Notes: a model not told the origin generated them from the letters alone. A stretch of 39,956 nt of DNA from an uncultured Prevotella sp. (GCA_945873145.1 CAMCBZ010000024.1:1-39956); one strand, 5' to 3'. Numbered from the stretch's first letter, positions 1 to 8,892 are shown. A program made the numbers and translations.

Positions 1-240
1 CCCCGAGGGGAGAGAATTGCTATACCATACCATCCGCCCGTAATAAATGCTTTGTAGGTTTGCGGTTTCCTCCCCTCGGGGAGGGCTAGGGTAGGGCTCT
101 GTCCCCTCCCCTTGGTGAGGGCTAGGGAAGGGCTCTGTCCCCTCCCCTTGGGGAGGGCTAGGGAAGGGCTCGGAGGGCTAGGGAAGGGCTCTGTCCCCTC
201 CCCTTGGGGAGGGTTAGGGAGGGGCTTTAGGGAGGGGCTT
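1..240. repeat. REP-like G/C-rich palindromic repeat cluster, cut by window start
   Basis: The window opens inside one copy of a palindromic element with core CCCTCCCC-NN-GGGGAGGG (here the half CCCCGAGGGGAG followed by GAATTGCTATACC). From about 69 to 240 there are several copies in the opposite orientation, arranged as a 35-36 bp tandem repeat (about 69-102, 103-138, 139-170, 195-227, plus partial copies at 171-194 and 227-240). The first copy and the copy at 69-98 face each other with similar inner flanks, so 1-98 resembles an inverted REP pair. The same family recurs at 21.2-21.5 kb, 24.0 kb and 24.4 kb. No credible gene lies here; the open frame crossing it is repeat-encoded. Confidence 0.85.
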
Positions 241-280
241 CTTATAATAATTTCTATTTCTTTTCGTTATCCTTATTGCT

Positions 281-1453
281 ATGCAATGGACGGATAGAAT
301 CAGACAGGTAAAGATCATTCTTGTGGTGATGGCAATTGCGATTGCCGTGGCCTCGCTTGTCGTGTCCCATAGCATGACGCGTGACTTGGAGGCACAGGAA
401 CGTAGCCGCATGGAAGTGTGGGCGGAAGCTATGCGGTCGCTCAACCAGGCTGATGAGAACACTGATTTGAATCTTGTGCTGAAAGTAATTAACGATAACA
501 ATACGATTCCAGTTATTGTGCTCGACCGTAAAGGCCATGTGACGGACTTCCGCAATCTCTCTATCAATGCCTCTTCCCGTGCGGACAGCTTGATGAAGGT
601 CACACGGATTGGTCATGAGCTTTTAGCCAGAAACCGTAACATCAGGATCTTTCTCGACGAGCGCCATCGCGACTATATCGACGTTTGTTATGATGAGTCG
701 TTGATGCTGAAACGTCTTTCCTGGTATCCCTATGTACAGTTGGGAGTGGTTCTTCTCTTTGTGGTGGTAGCCATCTTTGCGTTGCTCACCTCTAAGCGTG
801 CTGAACAGAATAAGGTGTGGGTGGGATTGTCAAAGGAGACTGCTCATCAGTTGGGTACGCCTATCTCCAGTCTGATTGCTTGGGTGGAGATACTGAAGGA
901 AACCTATCCCGACGATACGCTGATACCGGAGATGGACAAGGACGTAAAGCGATTGCAGCTCATCGCAGACCGCTTTTCAAAGATTGGTTCTGTGCCTGCT
1001 CCTGTACCTACCGACCTCCTGGAGCTGTTGGGACATGTTGTTGACTATATGGACCGCCGTACAAGTAAGAAGGTGAAGATCCTGACTGCTTTCCCTGCGC
1101 ATCAGGTGATCGTGGATCTCAACGGCTCTCTCTTTGAATGGGTGATTGAGAACCTGTGCAAGAATGCCGTGGATGCCATGGGCGGTGAGCAGGGTACCAT
1201 CACGTTGAAGGTGGAAGAAAACGACACGTGGGTGTACTTGGATGTGAGCGATACGGGCAAGGGTATCCGCAAACGTAATATAAATAATGTGTTCCGCCCC
1301 GGTTTTACCACAAAGAAACGAGGATGGGGATTGGGACTCAGTCTCGCCAAGCGCATCGTAGAGGAATATCATCATGGGCGCATCTATGTCAAGGAGTCGG
1401 AGGTAGGCAAGGGAACAACTTTCCGCATAGAATTGCGTAAGTGCCACGCATAG
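281..1453 (+). CDS. Membrane sensor histidine kinase (orphan)
   Basis: This 390-aa protein has two membrane segments (about residues 11-29 and 150-170) bracketing a roughly 120-residue extracytoplasmic sensor region. A cytoplasmic HisKA/HATPase module follows directly. The H-box SKETAHQLGTPISSL places the phospho-accepting histidine at about residue 189. The N-box reads NLCKNAVDAM, with G-boxes DTGKG and GWGLGLSLAKRIVEEY in the C-terminal ATPase domain. No separate HAMP linker is evident between the second membrane segment and the H-box. There is no response regulator on either side within the window, so partner and stimulus are unknown. It sits just downstream of the repeat cluster and no convincing TAnnTTTG promoter was seen. 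The ATG at 281 gives an intact first membrane segment. The kinase call is firm and the role is not. Confidence 0.9.
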   Translation: MQWTDRIRQVKIILVVMAIAIAVASLVVSHSMTRDLEAQERSRMEVWAEAMRSLNQADENTDLNLVLKVINDNNTIPVIVLDRKGHVTDFRNLSINASSRADSLMKVTRIGHELLARNRNIRIFLDERHRDYIDVCYDESLMLKRLSWYPYVQLGVVLLFVVVAIFALLTSKRAEQNKVWVGLSKETAHQLGTPISSLIAWVEILKETYPDDTLIPEMDKDVKRLQLIADRFSKIGSVPAPVPTDLLELLGHVVDYMDRRTSKKVKILTAFPAHQVIVDLNGSLFEWVIENLCKNAVDAMGGEQGTITLKVEENDTWVYLDVSDTGKGIRKRNINNVFRPGFTTKKRGWGLGLSLAKRIVEEYHHGRIYVKESEVGKGTTFRIELRKCHA

Positions 1454-1496
1454 CCATTGTTATCCTTCCTCTTTTAAGAAAGTTTTTGCAGATAAA

Positions 1497-1528
1497 TTTG
1501 ACGCTATCAAAAAAAAGTAGTAACTTTG
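1497..1528 (+). promoter_or_regulatory. Bacteroidota promoter for the DUF177-rpmF-fabH operon
   Basis: TTTG at 1497-1500 and TAACTTTG at 1521-1528 are separated by 20 nt, matching the -33/-7 consensus of the Bacteroidota primary sigma factor. The promoter precedes DUF177, rpmF and fabH, which are close-packed or overlapping. Confidence 0.75.
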
Positions 1529-1558
1529 CACATCAAATGTGATATGTCTGTTTGTGAT

Positions 1559-2083
1559 ATGTCTAGTTTAGAGCAGTTTAAGATAGACTTGAAAGGCTTG
1601 TCGGAAGGCGACAATGTCTTTGACTTCGATTTGAGCGACCCATACTTCGAGGCTATTCAGGCCCCGGCAGTGCAGCGTGGCCGTGTGCATTCCTCGTTGA
1701 CGATCCGTCGTACGGGGGACGTGTTCTATTTAGATTTTCACACAGACGGCTTTGTCATCGTTCCTTGCGATCTCTGCTTGGAAGACATGGAGCAGCCCAT
1801 AGAGAGCGACGACCATCTGGTGGCAAAGTTTGGAGAAGACTATTCGGAGGATGACGACCTCGTCACGGTCAGAGAAGACAACGCTATTCTCGACGTGTCG
1901 TGGTTCATCTATGAATTTATAGAGCTCAGTATTCCACTCAGGCATGTGCATGCACCTGGAAAATGCGACCCTGCCATGATGAAGATTCTTCAAGAACATT
2001 CGGCCGCCCGAAGCGGTGATGAGGATACGGAGCCTGTGGATTCCCGATGGGCAGCATTGAAAAAGATAAAAGATAAAAATTAA
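1559..2083 (+). CDS. DUF177 / YceD-family protein
   Basis: About 174 aa starting MSSLEQFKIDLKGL, with a CDLCLEDMEQPI segment where the family carries a conserved Cys-x-x-Cys-like motif, and an acidic central region (EDYSEDDDLV). The family (YceD/DUF177) is encoded immediately upstream of rpmF in many bacteria and has been linked to 23S rRNA or ribosome accumulation; the position just before rpmF and fabH fits. A longer reading from a TTG at 1526 is unlikely because that codon lies inside the -7 promoter element. An in-frame ATG at 1544 is also possible. The two ATGs are created by a 15-bp tandem duplication, and 1559 leaves a more usual leader length. Confidence 0.85.
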   Translation: MSSLEQFKIDLKGLSEGDNVFDFDLSDPYFEAIQAPAVQRGRVHSSLTIRRTGDVFYLDFHTDGFVIVPCDLCLEDMEQPIESDDHLVAKFGEDYSEDDDLVTVREDNAILDVSWFIYEFIELSIPLRHVHAPGKCDPAMMKILQEHSAARSGDEDTEPVDSRWAALKKIKDKN

Positions 2084-2096
2084 AGATTAAACAATT

Positions 2097-2282
2097 ATGG
2101 CACATCCTAAAAGAAGACAGTCTAAGACTCGTACACTTAAGCGTAGAACTCACGATAAGGCAGTAGCCCCCACATTGGCAGTATGCCCTAACTGCGGCGC
2201 TTACTATGTCTATCACACCGTTTGCCCGACATGCGGTTACTATCGTGGCAAGGTCGCTATCGTTAAGGAAGCAGCTGAGTAA
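2097..2282 (+). CDS. rpmF: 50S ribosomal protein L32
   Basis: A 61-aa basic protein with the L32 N-terminus [19 protein letters not shown] and two zinc-binding CxxC pairs, CPNC (C30, C33) and CPTC (C43, C46). It is therefore the zinc-containing form rather than a cysteine-free paralogue. It is a component of the large ribosomal subunit near the exit tunnel. It lies 13 nt after DUF177, and its stop codon overlaps the fabH start by one base, so the three genes are very likely one transcript. Length and motifs are canonical. Confidence 0.97.
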   Translation: MAHPKRRQSKTRTLKRRTHDKAVAPTLAVCPNCGAYYVYHTVCPTCGYYRGKVAIVKEAAE

Positions 2283-3304
2283 TGGGAAAGATTAACGCGA
2301 TAATCACAGGTGTTGGCGGCTACGTGCCCGACTATGTCCTCACCAACGAGGAACTGTCGCGCATGGTAGACACCAGCGATGAGTGGATTACTACGCGTGT
2401 CGGCATCAAAGAGCGCCGTATCCTCACAGAGGAAGGCCTCGGATCAAGCTATATGGGGCGCAAGGCTGCCAAGCAGCTGCTCCATAAAACCGGCGTAGAT
2501 CCGGATAGCATTGATGCACTCATCGTCTCTACAACGACTCCTGACTATCCTTTCCCCTCTACGGCAAGCATCATCCTGGGTAAGCTCGGACTGAAAAACG
2601 CTTTCGCCTTTGACATGTCCTGCGCCTGCTGTGGCTTTATCTATGCCCTGGAGCAGGCTTGCTCGATGATTCAGAGTGGCCGTTATAAAAAGATCATCGT
2701 GGTTTCTGCCGAGAAGATGTCGTCGATTGTCGACTACACCGACCGACAGACCTGCGTGCTCTTTGGCGACGGTGCCGGCGCTGTGCTCGTGGAGGCAACA
2801 GAGGAAGAAGGCATCGGCTTCCAAAACTCATTCTTGCGTACCGATGGCGCTGGTCTGCCCTTCCTTCACATGAAGGCCGGCGGTAGCGTCTGCCCTCCCT
2901 CGCATTTCACGGTAGACCATCGTCTGCACTATATCTATCAGGAGGGACGCAACGTGTTCCGCTATGCCGTGACGGATATGAGCGATGATGTGGACTACAT
3001 CATGAAGCATAATGGTCTGACGGCTGATGACGTGGACTGGGTGATCCCGCACGAGGCTAACCTGCGTATCATCGATGCAGTGGCTAAGCGTGCCGATCTG
3101 CCGATCGAAAAGGTGATGATCAATATCGACCACTACGGCAATACCAGTTCCGCTACCATTCCTTTGGCTATGTGGGACAACGAGGCTAAGCTGAAGAAGG
3201 GCGATAACGTCATCCTCACAGCTTTTGGAGCCGGATTTGTTCACGGAGCAATGTATCTGAAATGGGCTTACGATGGTGCTGCCGCAGCAGCGGACAAAAA
3301 GTAA
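2282..3304 (+). CDS. fabH: 3-oxoacyl-ACP synthase III (KAS III)
   Basis: The 340-aa FabH condenses acetyl-CoA (or a branched primer) with malonyl-ACP to start type II fatty acid synthesis. The thiolase-fold catalytic triad is visible as Cys116 in [13 protein letters not shown], His257 in [10 protein letters not shown] and Asn287 in [12 protein letters not shown]. The N-terminus ([16 protein letters not shown], then [14 protein letters not shown]) is typical of FabH. The catalytic cysteine sits in a cysteine-rich stretch (C114, C116, C117) where most homologues have AACSGF. The ATG overlaps the rpmF stop by one base, which suggests translational coupling. The rpmF-fabH linkage is widespread. 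Confidence 0.95.
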   Translation: MGKINAIITGVGGYVPDYVLTNEELSRMVDTSDEWITTRVGIKERRILTEEGLGSSYMGRKAAKQLLHKTGVDPDSIDALIVSTTTPDYPFPSTASIILGKLGLKNAFAFDMSCACCGFIYALEQACSMIQSGRYKKIIVVSAEKMSSIVDYTDRQTCVLFGDGAGAVLVEATEEEGIGFQNSFLRTDGAGLPFLHMKAGGSVCPPSHFTVDHRLHYIYQEGRNVFRYAVTDMSDDVDYIMKHNGLTADDVDWVIPHEANLRIIDAVAKRADLPIEKVMINIDHYGNTSSATIPLAMWDNEAKLKKGDNVILTAFGAGFVHGAMYLKWAYDGAAAAADKK

Positions 3305-3333
3305 CTCGTAAGATCCTTCATTCATAACAACAG

Positions 3334-3374
3334 AAAAACGCATCCTTCTTGTTATAGTAAGAATGCGTTTTTTT
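3334..3374 (+). terminator. Intrinsic terminator after fabH
   Basis: AAAAACGCAT (3334-3343) pairs with ATGCGTTTTT (3363-3372). Short extra pairing TTCTT/AAGAA occurs inside the loop, and a T-run extends to 3374. It separates the DUF177-rpmF-fabH unit from era. Confidence 0.75.
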
Positions 3375-3409
3375 GTTTGTTGATATTGTATGTTTAATTA
3401 AAAGTACTT

Positions 3410-4291
3410 ATGCATAAGGCCGGTTTTGTAAATATAGTAGGAAACCCCAATGTTGGCAAGTCCACGCTGATGAACCAACTTGTCGGTGAGAAGATCAGCA
3501 TCGCCACTTTTAAGGCGCAGACGACGCGGCACCGCATTATGGGCATCGTCAATAAGCCCAACATGCAGATTGTCTTCTCTGACACGCCCGGTGTGTTGAA
3601 ACCTAATTATAAGATGCAGGAGATGATGCTGGCTTTCTCTGAGTCTGCCCTGGTCGATGCCGACATCCTGCTCTATGTGACGGACGTGGTGGAGAACCCG
3701 GAGAAAAATCTCGACTTCCTGGAAAAAGTCCGGGAGATGAAGATCCCTGTGCTGTTGCTGATCAACAAGATCGACGAGACCGACCAACAGCATCTCGGTG
3801 ACATCGTGGAGAAGTGGCATGCGCTGTTGCCCAATGCCGAAATTCTGCCGATCTCGGCGCAGAACAAGTTTGGCATAGACATGCTCATGAAACGTATTGA
3901 AGAGCTGCTGCCCGAGAGTCCTGCTTATTTCGACAAGGACCAGCTGACCGATAAGCCGGCAAAGTTCTTTGTCTCGGAGATCATCCGCGAGAAGATCCTG
4001 CGCTATTACGACAAGGAGATTCCTTATTCTGTGGAGGTCGTTGTGGAGCGCTTCAAGGAAGACGAGCATCACATCCATATTAATGCGGTCATCTATGTGG
4101 AGCGCGACTCGCAGAAGGGTATTATCATCGGACATCAGGGCGCTGCCTTGAAGAAGGTGTCGTCGGAAGCCCGCAAGAGCCTTGAGAAGTTCTTTGGTAA
4201 GGCTATCTATTTGGAGACCTTCGTCAAAGTCGACAAGGACTGGCGCAACTCTCAACGGGAACTCGACCACTTCGGGTACAACCCGCAATAA
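3410..4291 (+). CDS. era: GTPase Era (16S rRNA/30S maturation)
   Basis: The 293-aa protein has an N-terminal TRAFAC GTPase domain with G1 GNPNVGKST (residues 11-19), G3 DTPG (58-61) and G4 NKID (119-122). A C-terminal KH RNA-binding domain (about 200-285) carries the motif GIIIGHQGAALKKV. Era binds the 3' end of 16S rRNA and supports 30S assembly. The gene follows the fabH terminator and is followed by der, pairing two ribosome-assembly GTPases. The ATG at 3410 gives the usual short N-terminus before G1. No strong promoter motif was seen; TATGTTTA at 3389-3396 is a weak candidate. Confidence 0.97.
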   Translation: MHKAGFVNIVGNPNVGKSTLMNQLVGEKISIATFKAQTTRHRIMGIVNKPNMQIVFSDTPGVLKPNYKMQEMMLAFSESALVDADILLYVTDVVENPEKNLDFLEKVREMKIPVLLLINKIDETDQQHLGDIVEKWHALLPNAEILPISAQNKFGIDMLMKRIEELLPESPAYFDKDQLTDKPAKFFVSEIIREKILRYYDKEIPYSVEVVVERFKEDEHHIHINAVIYVERDSQKGIIIGHQGAALKKVSSEARKSLEKFFGKAIYLETFVKVDKDWRNSQRELDHFGYNPQ

Positions 4292-4415
4292 GAATGTTAA
4301 ATGTAGCGTGTTGAATGTTGACACAACACTCACACGATTCCCCTGACTGTATGGCAGGGTGCACTCTCCTTCGGGAGGGCCGAAGAATGTTAAACTTCAG
4401 AAATCAAACAACGAA

Positions 4416-5729
4416 ATGGCAAATTTAGTAGCTATCGTAGGACGCCCCAACGTGGGCAAGTCCACACTTTTTAATCGTATGACCCAAAGCCGTAGAGCTA
4501 TTGTAAGTGATGTGGCCGGTACCACGCGTGACCGTCAGTACGGCAAGTGCAGTTGGAACGGCAAAGAGTTTTCCGTCGTAGACACGGGCGGTTGGGTCGT
4601 GAAATCAGATGATATCTTTGAGGATGCCATCCGTCAGCAGGTGAAGGTCGCCACAGAAGAGGCAGACCTGGTGCTCTTCCTGGTGGATGTGGAGACAGGC
4701 GTCACAGACTGGGATGAGGATGTAGCCATGATCCTGCGTCGTGCCAAACTGCCGGTTATCCTTGTAGCAAATAAGGTCGACAATAGCGGCAACGCTTACG
4801 AGGCTGCCGAGTTCTATCGTCTCGGACTGGGAGATCCCGTCTGCATCAGTGCGGCAACGGGTGGCGGTACGGGTGATCTGCTTGACTTGATACTGACCAA
4901 ACTGCCAAACAATGTCGATGAAGCACCGGAAGAGAATATCCCGCGCTTCGCTGTCGTCGGTCGCCCTAATGCTGGTAAGTCAAGCCTGATCAATGCCTTT
5001 ATCGGTGAGGAGCGCAATATCGTCACAGATATTGCCGGTACCACACGCGACAGCATCTATACACGTTATACCAAGTTTGGCTTTGACTTCTATCTCGTCG
5101 ACACTGCCGGTATCCGCCGTAAGAATAAGGTGAGCGAAGACTTGGAGTTCTATAGCGTCATGCGCAGCATCCGTGCTATCGAGAACAGTGATGTCTGCAT
5201 CCTAATGATTGATGCTACACGTGGCATTGAGGCTCAGGATATGAACATCTTCCAGTTGATACAGAAGAACAACAAGAGCCTGGTCGTCGTGGTCAACAAG
5301 TGGGACTTGGTGCAGGACAAGAGCCAGAAGGCCATCGACACTTTCAAAAATGCCATCCACAACCGTATGGCTCCCTTCGTTGATTTCCCCATCATCTTTG
5401 CTTCCGCACTGACCAAGCAGCGTATCTTCAAAGTGCTGGAAACTGCTAAGCAGGTCTATCTCAACCGTGAGACACGTATCGGCACGACAAAGCTTAACGA
5501 GGTGATGCTGCCGATCATCGAGCAGACACCGCCACCTTCTACCAAAGGAAAGTATATCAAGATCAAGTATTGCTCGCAGTTGCCCAACACGCAGATACCC
5601 TCTTTCGTGTTCTATGCCAATCTGCCGCAATATATCAAGGAGCCGTATCGCCGCTTCCTGGAGAACAAGATCCGTGAGAACTGGTCGATGCATGGCTGTC
5701 CGATCAATGTGTTTATCCGTCAGAAGTAA
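4416..5729 (+). CDS. der: Ribosome biogenesis GTPase Der (EngA)
   Basis: This 437-aa double-GTPase acts in 50S subunit maturation. The first G domain carries GRPNVGKST (residues 9-17) and NKVD (119-122). The second carries GRPNAGKSS (182-190), followed by DTAG and NKWD motifs. A KH-like domain ends the protein with a [18 protein letters not shown] segment. An in-frame GTG at 4359 would add 19 residues from a hairpin-bearing spacer and is not credible. The ATG at 4416 gives the family's canonical start [17 protein letters not shown]. It lies downstream of era, and the next lipoprotein gene starts one base after its stop. Confidence 0.96.
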   Translation: MANLVAIVGRPNVGKSTLFNRMTQSRRAIVSDVAGTTRDRQYGKCSWNGKEFSVVDTGGWVVKSDDIFEDAIRQQVKVATEEADLVLFLVDVETGVTDWDEDVAMILRRAKLPVILVANKVDNSGNAYEAAEFYRLGLGDPVCISAATGGGTGDLLDLILTKLPNNVDEAPEENIPRFAVVGRPNAGKSSLINAFIGEERNIVTDIAGTTRDSIYTRYTKFGFDFYLVDTAGIRRKNKVSEDLEFYSVMRSIRAIENSDVCILMIDATRGIEAQDMNIFQLIQKNNKSLVVVVNKWDLVQDKSQKAIDTFKNAIHNRMAPFVDFPIIFASALTKQRIFKVLETAKQVYLNRETRIGTTKLNEVMLPIIEQTPPPSTKGKYIKIKYCSQLPNTQIPSFVFYANLPQYIKEPYRRFLENKIRENWSMHGCPINVFIRQK

Positions 5730-5730
5730 G

Positions 5731-6129
5731 ATGCAGAGAGTATGGCGATATGTGGTGTTGGGCGCTATCTTGTCCTTGCCAATGGCATGCAAGAAAGCTC
5801 CGACGCCCGCCGAGATAGCCGCCCATGCCGCGAAGGGCTATTACGACCAGTTGTTGGCAGGGAAGTATGAGGATTTTGTGGCTGGCACCTACATGCCCTA
5901 TAAGATTCCGGACAGCTATCGCAAACAGTTGGAGGACAATGCCCGGATGTTTGTGGCACAGCAGGAACAAGAGCATCGTGGCATCAAGAAGGTGAAGATC
6001 CTCGATGCCAAGGCTGATACGCTCAAGCATGTAGCCAATGTGTATCTGATATTTGAATATGGTGACAGCACGCGCGAAGAAGTGTGCGTGCCAATGGTGG
6101 AGAAGAAAGGCGTGTGGTACACACGCTGA
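5731..6129 (+). CDS. Small lipoprotein of unknown function
   Basis: A 132-aa protein beginning MQRVWRYVVLGAILSLPMAC, a signal peptide with a lipobox (LPMAC, lipidated Cys20) and the usual KK after it. The mature part is a compact alpha/beta domain resembling DUF4878-like or NTF2-like small lipoproteins. It has an N-terminal helix (EIAAHAAKGYYDQLLAGKYEDFVAGTY) and ends in a strand pair (EEVCVPMVEKKGVWYTR); the fold suggestion is inference. The frame is open from 5614, but only the ATG at 5731 yields a signal peptide. That ATG lies one base after the der stop, so the gene is probably translationally coupled to der. Function is unknown. Confidence 0.8.
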   Translation: MQRVWRYVVLGAILSLPMACKKAPTPAEIAAHAAKGYYDQLLAGKYEDFVAGTYMPYKIPDSYRKQLEDNARMFVAQQEQEHRGIKKVKILDAKADTLKHVANVYLIFEYGDSTREEVCVPMVEKKGVWYTR

Positions 6130-6163
6130 CGCTTCCCGTCATGTAGGAAAATATAATAAGGAC

Positions 6164-6201
6164 AAACGCTTCCTCTCGCAATGAAGAGGAAGCGTTTCTT
6201 T
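6164..6201 (+). terminator. Intrinsic terminator after the der-lipoprotein unit
   Basis: A perfect 13-bp stem, AAACGCTTCCTCT (6164-6176) with AGAGGAAGCGTTT (6185-6197), is followed by a T-rich tail. The tail is part of a short repeat that recurs twice more downstream. Confidence 0.8.
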
Positions 6202-6248
6202 TATATTAAGCGCTTCTTTTATATTTATATTAAGCGTTTCTTTATATT
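6190..6248. repeat. Three tandem copies of an 18-bp terminator-tail repeat
   Basis: Copies are AAGCGTTTCTTTTATATT at 6190-6207, AAGCGCTTCTTTTATATT at 6208-6225 and AAGCGTTTCTTTATATT at 6232-6248. The first overlaps the 3' arm of the terminator, so the array looks like local amplification of that arm. It fills the gap between the convergent lipoprotein and mlaF genes. Confidence 0.8.
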
Positions 6249-6257
6249 ATTGGTGGT

Positions 6258-7028
6258 CTATGAGTTCTCTTCCTGCATTTCCACCTTTTTTACTTTACGG
6301 AACAGATCGCTGGCAAAGACCAGGTCGTTGAGCTTCTTGTTGGTGGAGCTGATGACTTGGTCTTTGTTGCCCTGCCACTCCTTATGTCCTTTATAGATGA
6401 AGACGATGTTCTCGCCGATACCCATGACCGAGTTCATGTCATGCGTGTTGATGATCGTTGTCATCTGATAGTCTTTGGTGATCTCTGACAGCAGCTTGTC
6501 GATGACCAGTGAAGTCTTCGGATCCAAGCCGGAGTTGGGCTCGTCGCAAAAAAGATACTTCGGGTTGAGCACGATGGCACGCGCAATAGCCACACGCTTC
6601 TGCATACCGCCGGAGATCTCGTCAGGATATTTGTTGCGGGCGTCCAAAAGGTTGACACGCTCCAGACACTCCTGGGCTCTTTTGGCTCGCTCGCGGGAGG
6701 TCATATTGGAGAACATGTCCAAAGGAAACTGCACGTTCTCTTGTACCGTCAAAGAGTCGAAGAGCGCGGCGCCTTGGAAGATCATGCCCATCTCGCGCCG
6801 CATCATCACTTTCTCTTTCTTCGTCATTGCCGTGAAGTCGCGTCCGTCGTAGAGGATCTGGCCTTGTGTCGGCTCAAGCAGTCCTACGATGTTTTTCATC
6901 AGCACAGTTTTGCCGGAACCACTCTGTCCGATGATGAGATTGGTCTTGCCAGTCTCAAAGACTGCACTGATGTTGTCGAGAACGGTCTTGTCCTCAAAGC
7001 GTTTTGTTAGATTTTTGACTTCTATCAT
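6258..7028 (-). CDS. mlaF: ABC transporter ATPase, MlaF type
   Basis: The 256-aa ATPase has Walker A GQSGSGKT (residues 34-41), ABC signature SGGMQKR (139-145) and Walker B YLFCDEPNSGLD (from 158). The SGGMQKR signature and the N-terminal MIEVKNLTKRFEDKTVL are typical of the MlaF/MCE-associated ATPases that energise phospholipid movement between the membranes. The mlaE-type permease gene lies 3 nt upstream on the same strand, so the two form an operon. No MCE-domain (MlaD) gene is present in the window; it may lie elsewhere. The protein is cytoplasmic, bound to the inner-membrane permease. Confidence 0.9.
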   Translation of the reverse strand: MIEVKNLTKRFEDKTVLDNISAVFETGKTNLIIGQSGSGKTVLMKNIVGLLEPTQGQILYDGRDFTAMTKKEKVMMRREMGMIFQGAALFDSLTVQENVQFPLDMFSNMTSRERAKRAQECLERVNLLDARNKYPDEISGGMQKRVAIARAIVLNPKYLFCDEPNSGLDPKTSLVIDKLLSEITKDYQMTTIINTHDMNSVMGIGENIVFIYKGHKEWQGNKDQVISSTNKKLNDLVFASDLFRKVKKVEMQEENS

Positions 7029-7031
7029 GGC

Positions 7032-7790
7032 TTAACTCAGTAATTGCGTAAGGAAAACGTCGGAGAAGAGGATGAGCACACTGCTGCATACGACAGCATC
7101 GGTGGAAGCCTTGCCCACCTCGACGGAGCCTCCCTCCACTGTGTAGCCGAAATAAGACGATACGCTGGAGATGATGAAGGCAAAGAACAGACTCTTGATG
7201 ATGCTCATCCACATAAACCAGGGATTGAAAGCGTGGTGCATGCCCGCCGTGAGATCGTCGGGCGACATCATGTGTCCGATGATCGCTGTGGCGTAGGCAC
7301 CGATGATGCCCATGGCTGAAGAGAAGATCACCAGGAACGGCATGATGGTCACCAATCCGAGGATCTTCGGCAAAATCAGATAGCTGGCCGAGTTCACGCC
7401 CATGATGTCGAGCGCGTCGATCTGTTGTGTGACGCGCATGGTGCCTAACTCAGAGGCGATATTTGACCCCACCTTGCCGGAAAGGATCAGACACATGATG
7501 GAAGAAGAGAACTCCAGGAGCATGATCTCACGCGTGGTGTAGCCGGTAGTCCAACGCGGCATCCACGGGCTGGAGATGTTCACCTTCATCTGGATGCAGA
7601 TGACCGCACCGATGAAGAAGCTGATCATCAGCACGATGGCGATGGAGTCGACTCCCAACTGAGACATCTCTTTTACATAGCGCTTCAAGAACATGCGCAT
7701 GCGTTCCGGACGCGCAAAGGTGCGCCCCATGAGGATGAGGTAACGTCCGAAAGTGGTGAGATAACGATGAAGCAACTTCAATAAAAGCAT
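7032..7790 (-). CDS. mlaE: ABC transporter permease, MlaE family
   Basis: The 252-aa integral membrane protein has the MlaE/YrbE architecture: an N-terminal amphipathic segment, then about five hydrophobic helices. The conserved core includes ELGTMRVTQQIDALDIMGV and a C-terminal GYTVEGGSVEVGKAS segment. With the ATPase 3 nt downstream it forms the inner-membrane part of a lipid transporter that keeps the outer membrane asymmetric. Its promoter is recognisable upstream (minus-strand TACTTTTG at 7814-7821). Assignment to the family is firm; the direction and nature of the lipid cargo are inferred. Confidence 0.92.
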   Translation of the reverse strand: MLLLKLLHRYLTTFGRYLILMGRTFARPERMRMFLKRYVKEMSQLGVDSIAIVLMISFFIGAVICIQMKVNISSPWMPRWTTGYTTREIMLLEFSSSIMCLILSGKVGSNIASELGTMRVTQQIDALDIMGVNSASYLILPKILGLVTIMPFLVIFSSAMGIIGAYATAIIGHMMSPDDLTAGMHHAFNPWFMWMSIIKSLFFAFIISSVSSYFGYTVEGGSVEVGKASTDAVVCSSVLILFSDVFLTQLLS

Positions 7791-7813
7791 GGGCTATAAC
7801 CTATTTGATGATG

Positions 7814-7821
7814 CAAAAGTA
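7814..7821 (-). promoter_or_regulatory. -7 element for the mlaE-mlaF operon
   Basis: Minus-strand TACTTTTG matches TAnnTTTG and lies 24 nt before the mlaE ATG. A TTG-containing stretch lies about 22 nt further upstream. Confidence 0.6.
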
Positions 7822-7895
7822 ACCAAAATCCCATAAAAAACTGCAATAAAAAGAAGAGTTTTTGCTTTTATCAATGTTATTAGGTGTTTTTTTAG

Positions 7896-7903
7896 TATTT
7901 TTG
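7896..7903 (+). promoter_or_regulatory. -7 element for lptB
   Basis: TATTTTTG (TAnnTTTG) lies 17 nt before the ATG at 7921. No well-spaced -33 TTG was found. Confidence 0.5.
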
Positions 7904-7920
7904 CATTCAAAACTATTATC

Positions 7921-8892
7921 ATGGACGAAACATTACAAGCACCTGTACAGCAGGAGACGGAAGACCAGCAACCCTTGCAGACGGCAGAGGAAAATGCGTC
8001 TGTAGACGAGGCTCAGGCTGAGGCACGCCCCGATGTGGAGCATATGACTCCTGAGGAAGTGGACAAGTTGCTCATAAGCAAGCTGAAACATAAGGAGTTG
8101 CATGCTGAGGGTCTGGTCAAGCGTTACGGCAAACGTACTGTGGCTGATCATGTCACGTTTAACGTCAAGCAGGGTGAGATCGTCGGATTGCTCGGACCTA
8201 ACGGTGCCGGTAAAACGACTTCTTTCTATATGACGACGGGATTGGTCGTGCCCAACGAGGGACATGTCTTCATCGATGATAAGGAGATCACGAAGTTCCC
8301 TGTCTATAAACGCGCCCGTGCCGGTATCGGATACTTGCCGCAGGAAGCCAGCGTATTCCGTAAGCTGAGCGTGGAAGACAATATCATGGCGGTGCTGGAG
8401 ATGACGAAGCTGTCACATCAGGAGCAACTCGATAAATTGGAAAGTCTGATCAGTGAGTTCCGACTCAACAAGGTGAGGAAGAACAAGGGTGACCGACTCT
8501 CCGGTGGTGAGCGCCGACGTACGGAGATCGCTCGCTGTCTGGCTATCGACCCGAAGTTCATCATGCTTGATGAGCCGTTTGCCGGTGTCGACCCTATTGC
8601 AGTGGAAGATATCCAGCATATCGTGTGGCGACTGAAATACCGCAATATCGGCATCCTCATCACTGACCATAATGTGCAGGAGACTTTGTCCATCACCGAC
8701 CGTGCCTATCTGCTCTTTGAAGGACGCATCCTCTTTCAGGGATTGCCCGAGGAGCTGGCAGCTAACAAAGTAGTGAGAAAGAACTATCTGAGTGATAACT
8801 TCGTCTATCGCAAGTTCCAGTCCAATGAGGAGGACAGAGCCTTTGCTGCCCAATCCCGAAAGTCTTTGCTTGCAGAAGTTTATGGCGGGTAG
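7921..8892 (+). CDS. lptB: LPS export ABC transporter ATPase LptB with acidic N-terminal extension
   Basis: The 323-aa protein contains a complete LptB ATPase: Walker A GPNGAGKT (92-99), signature LSGGERRR and Walker [14 protein letters not shown], with the LptB-type phrase [20 protein letters not shown]. LptB powers LPS extraction from the inner membrane in the LptB2FG complex. The homologous region begins near residue 58 ([12 protein letters not shown]). It is preceded by a Glu/Gln-rich extension of about 58 residues, so the protein is longer than the usual 240-260 aa. An internal ATG (M42) exists, but the promoter spacing supports the start at 7921. The OstA/LptA-like gene at 19.4 kb is a likely functional partner. 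Confidence 0.93.
   Translation: MDETLQAPVQQETEDQQPLQTAEENASVDEAQAEARPDVEHMTPEEVDKLLISKLKHKELHAEGLVKRYGKRTVADHVTFNVKQGEIVGLLGPNGAGKTTSFYMTTGLVVPNEGHVFIDDKEITKFPVYKRARAGIGYLPQEASVFRKLSVEDNIMAVLEMTKLSHQEQLDKLESLISEFRLNKVRKNKGDRLSGGERRRTEIARCLAIDPKFIMLDEPFAGVDPIAVEDIQHIVWRLKYRNIGILITDHNVQETLSITDRAYLLFEGRILFQGLPEELAANKVVRKNYLSDNFVYRKFQSNEEDRAFAAQSRKSLLAEVYGG

Noticed and set aside
112..297. 61-codon open frame over the left repeat cluster
   Set aside because: Translation of the REP-like tandem repeat only.
4359..4415. Upstream extension of der from a GTG
   Set aside because: The family start [17 protein letters not shown] begins at 4416; the extension is spacer sequence with a small hairpin.
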